Source of the DNA: Akkermansia muciniphila
GTDB lineage: Bacteria > Pseudomonadota > Gammaproteobacteria > Burkholderiales > Burkholderiaceae_C
DNA length: 5,801 nt
Direction of reading: 5' to 3'
NCBI GenBank assembly: GCA_943327015.2
Contig: CALPVM020000165.1
Span: 1-5,801, forward strand
A program made the translations under genes and the position numbers. Positions 5,261 through 5,801 of this stretch are shown one piece after another; position 1 is the first letter of the stretch; every line of letters begins with the position of its first letter. The notes under the pieces are model-generated. The model made no database searches and was not told the origin of the DNA. It worked only from the letters and a program-made list of their open reading frames with translations.

Positions 5261-5801
5261 ATGATTCATATCACCCTCCCTGATGGTTCGCAACGCGAAT
5301 TTCCTGCACCACTGACAGTGGCTGACGTAGCGGCCTCTATTGGCACCGGGCTTGCCAAGGCTGCATTGGCTGGCAAAGTCAAACTACAAGGCGCAGCGGC
5401 TGATACGGAGAAGGTAGTTGATACCAGTTATTTGATTGAGAGTGATACAGCGCTGTCCATCATCACAGCCAAAGATGCGGATGGCTTGGAAGTGATTCGC
5501 CACTCCACTGCGCACTTGCTTGCTTATGCCGTTAAGGAGTTGTTTCCAGATGCCCAGGTCACCATCGGACCGGTCATTGAAAATGGTTTTTTTTACGACT
5601 TTTCTTACAAGCGTCCCTTTACTCCGGACGACCTCAAAGCCATTGAGAAAAAAATGGCAGAGCTTGCCGCTAAAGACGAACCTGTGGTGCGCCGGGTATT
5701 GCCGCGTGATCAGGCAGTGGGTTACTTTAAAGAGCTGGGCGAGCATTACAAAGCCGAGATTATCCAAAGCATCCCCAATAATGAAGATGTATCCTTATAC
5801 C
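5261..5801 (+). CDS. thrS: Threonyl-tRNA synthetase (N-terminal 180 residues, cut by window edge)
   Basis: The frame is open from ATG 5261 to the right edge, giving 180 full codons of a protein usually about 640 residues long. ThrRS attaches threonine to tRNA-Thr in the cytosol and edits mischarged Ser-tRNA-Thr. Residues 1-70 form the TGS-like N1 domain (MIHITLPDGSQREF at the start). The N2 editing domain follows, with HSTAHLLAYAVKELFP at 81-96, whose His81 and His85 match the HxxxH editing motif, and IGPVIENGFFYDF at 102-114. The catalytic domain is outside the window. The ATG fits the family N-terminus, but only a poor GAG (5247-5249) stands upstream as a ribosome binding site. Just 14 bases separate the ATG from a terminator, and I found no convincing thrS promoter, so its control is unclear. 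In related genomes thrS usually leads infC, rpmI and rplT. Confidence 0.96.
   Translation, partial: MIHITLPDGSQREFPAPLTVADVAASIGTGLAKAALAGKVKLQGAAADTEKVVDTSYLIESDTALSIITAKDADGLEVIRHSTAHLLAYAVKELFPDAQVTIGPVIENGFFYDFSYKRPFTPDDLKAIEKKMAELAAKDEPVVRRVLPRDQAVGYFKELGEHYKAEIIQSIPNNEDVSLY

Noticed and set aside
5214..5264. 16-codon GTG frame overlapping the thrS ATG by ATGA, as a possible leader peptide
   Set aside because: It has no ribosome binding site and no threonine codons, and it runs through the terminator stem and T-tract, which explains its Phe/Leu content.
5587..5594. T8 run in thrS as a slippage site
   Set aside because: It encodes the conserved Gly-Phe-Phe-Tyr segment of an essential gene, and frameshifts there would be lethal.
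5384..5767. 127-codon minus-strand open frame at the right end
   Set aside because: It is the shadow of the thrS frame, whose editing-domain motifs establish the real coding strand.

Overview
The window is an ordinary stretch of a bacterial chromosome, most likely from the Burkholderiales (Betaproteobacteria) and plausibly near the Comamonadaceae. This placement rests on remembered protein resemblance and gene order: a 3-hydroxybutyrate dehydrogenase typical of polyhydroxybutyrate (PHB) storers, a RelA of the betaproteobacterial type, and relA lying just upstream of thrS. Base composition looks balanced by eye, which is low for many Comamonadaceae, so the genus is open. I see no mobile element, CRISPR array, tRNA, rRNA or sign of recent transfer.

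Layout. Positions 1-240 (minus strand) hold the N-terminal 80 residues of a short-chain dehydrogenase, probably 3-hydroxybutyrate dehydrogenase, which continues beyond the left edge. A 49-base divergent spacer separates it from a plus-strand cluster with very short gaps: an alpha/beta hydrolase (290-1201), the ppGpp synthetase RelA (1213-3495) and a 70-residue putative lipoprotein (3504-3716). The gaps of 11 and 8 bases suggest one transcript. A 130-base regulatory region follows. It carries two related 18-bp palindromes and a good sigma70-like promoter, with one palindrome lying in the spacer between -35 and -10. This drives aceA, isocitrate lyase (3847-5151). After aceA come a long-loop inverted repeat and a strong intrinsic terminator, whose T-tract ends only 14 bases before the ATG of thrS, threonyl-tRNA synthetase (5261 to beyond the right edge).

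How the genes relate. The theme is carbon storage, acetate use and starvation. 3-Hydroxybutyrate dehydrogenase feeds PHB breakdown products towards acetyl-CoA. Isocitrate lyase lets acetyl-CoA carbon enter biosynthesis through the glyoxylate shunt. RelA makes (p)ppGpp when uncharged tRNA reaches the ribosome, and ThrRS charges tRNA-Thr. This grouping may be only ancestral gene order.

I do not see a clearly new system. The points most worth checking are the paired operator in the aceA promoter, the terminator placed directly before thrS, the uncharacterised small protein behind relA, and a C8 tract inside relA.
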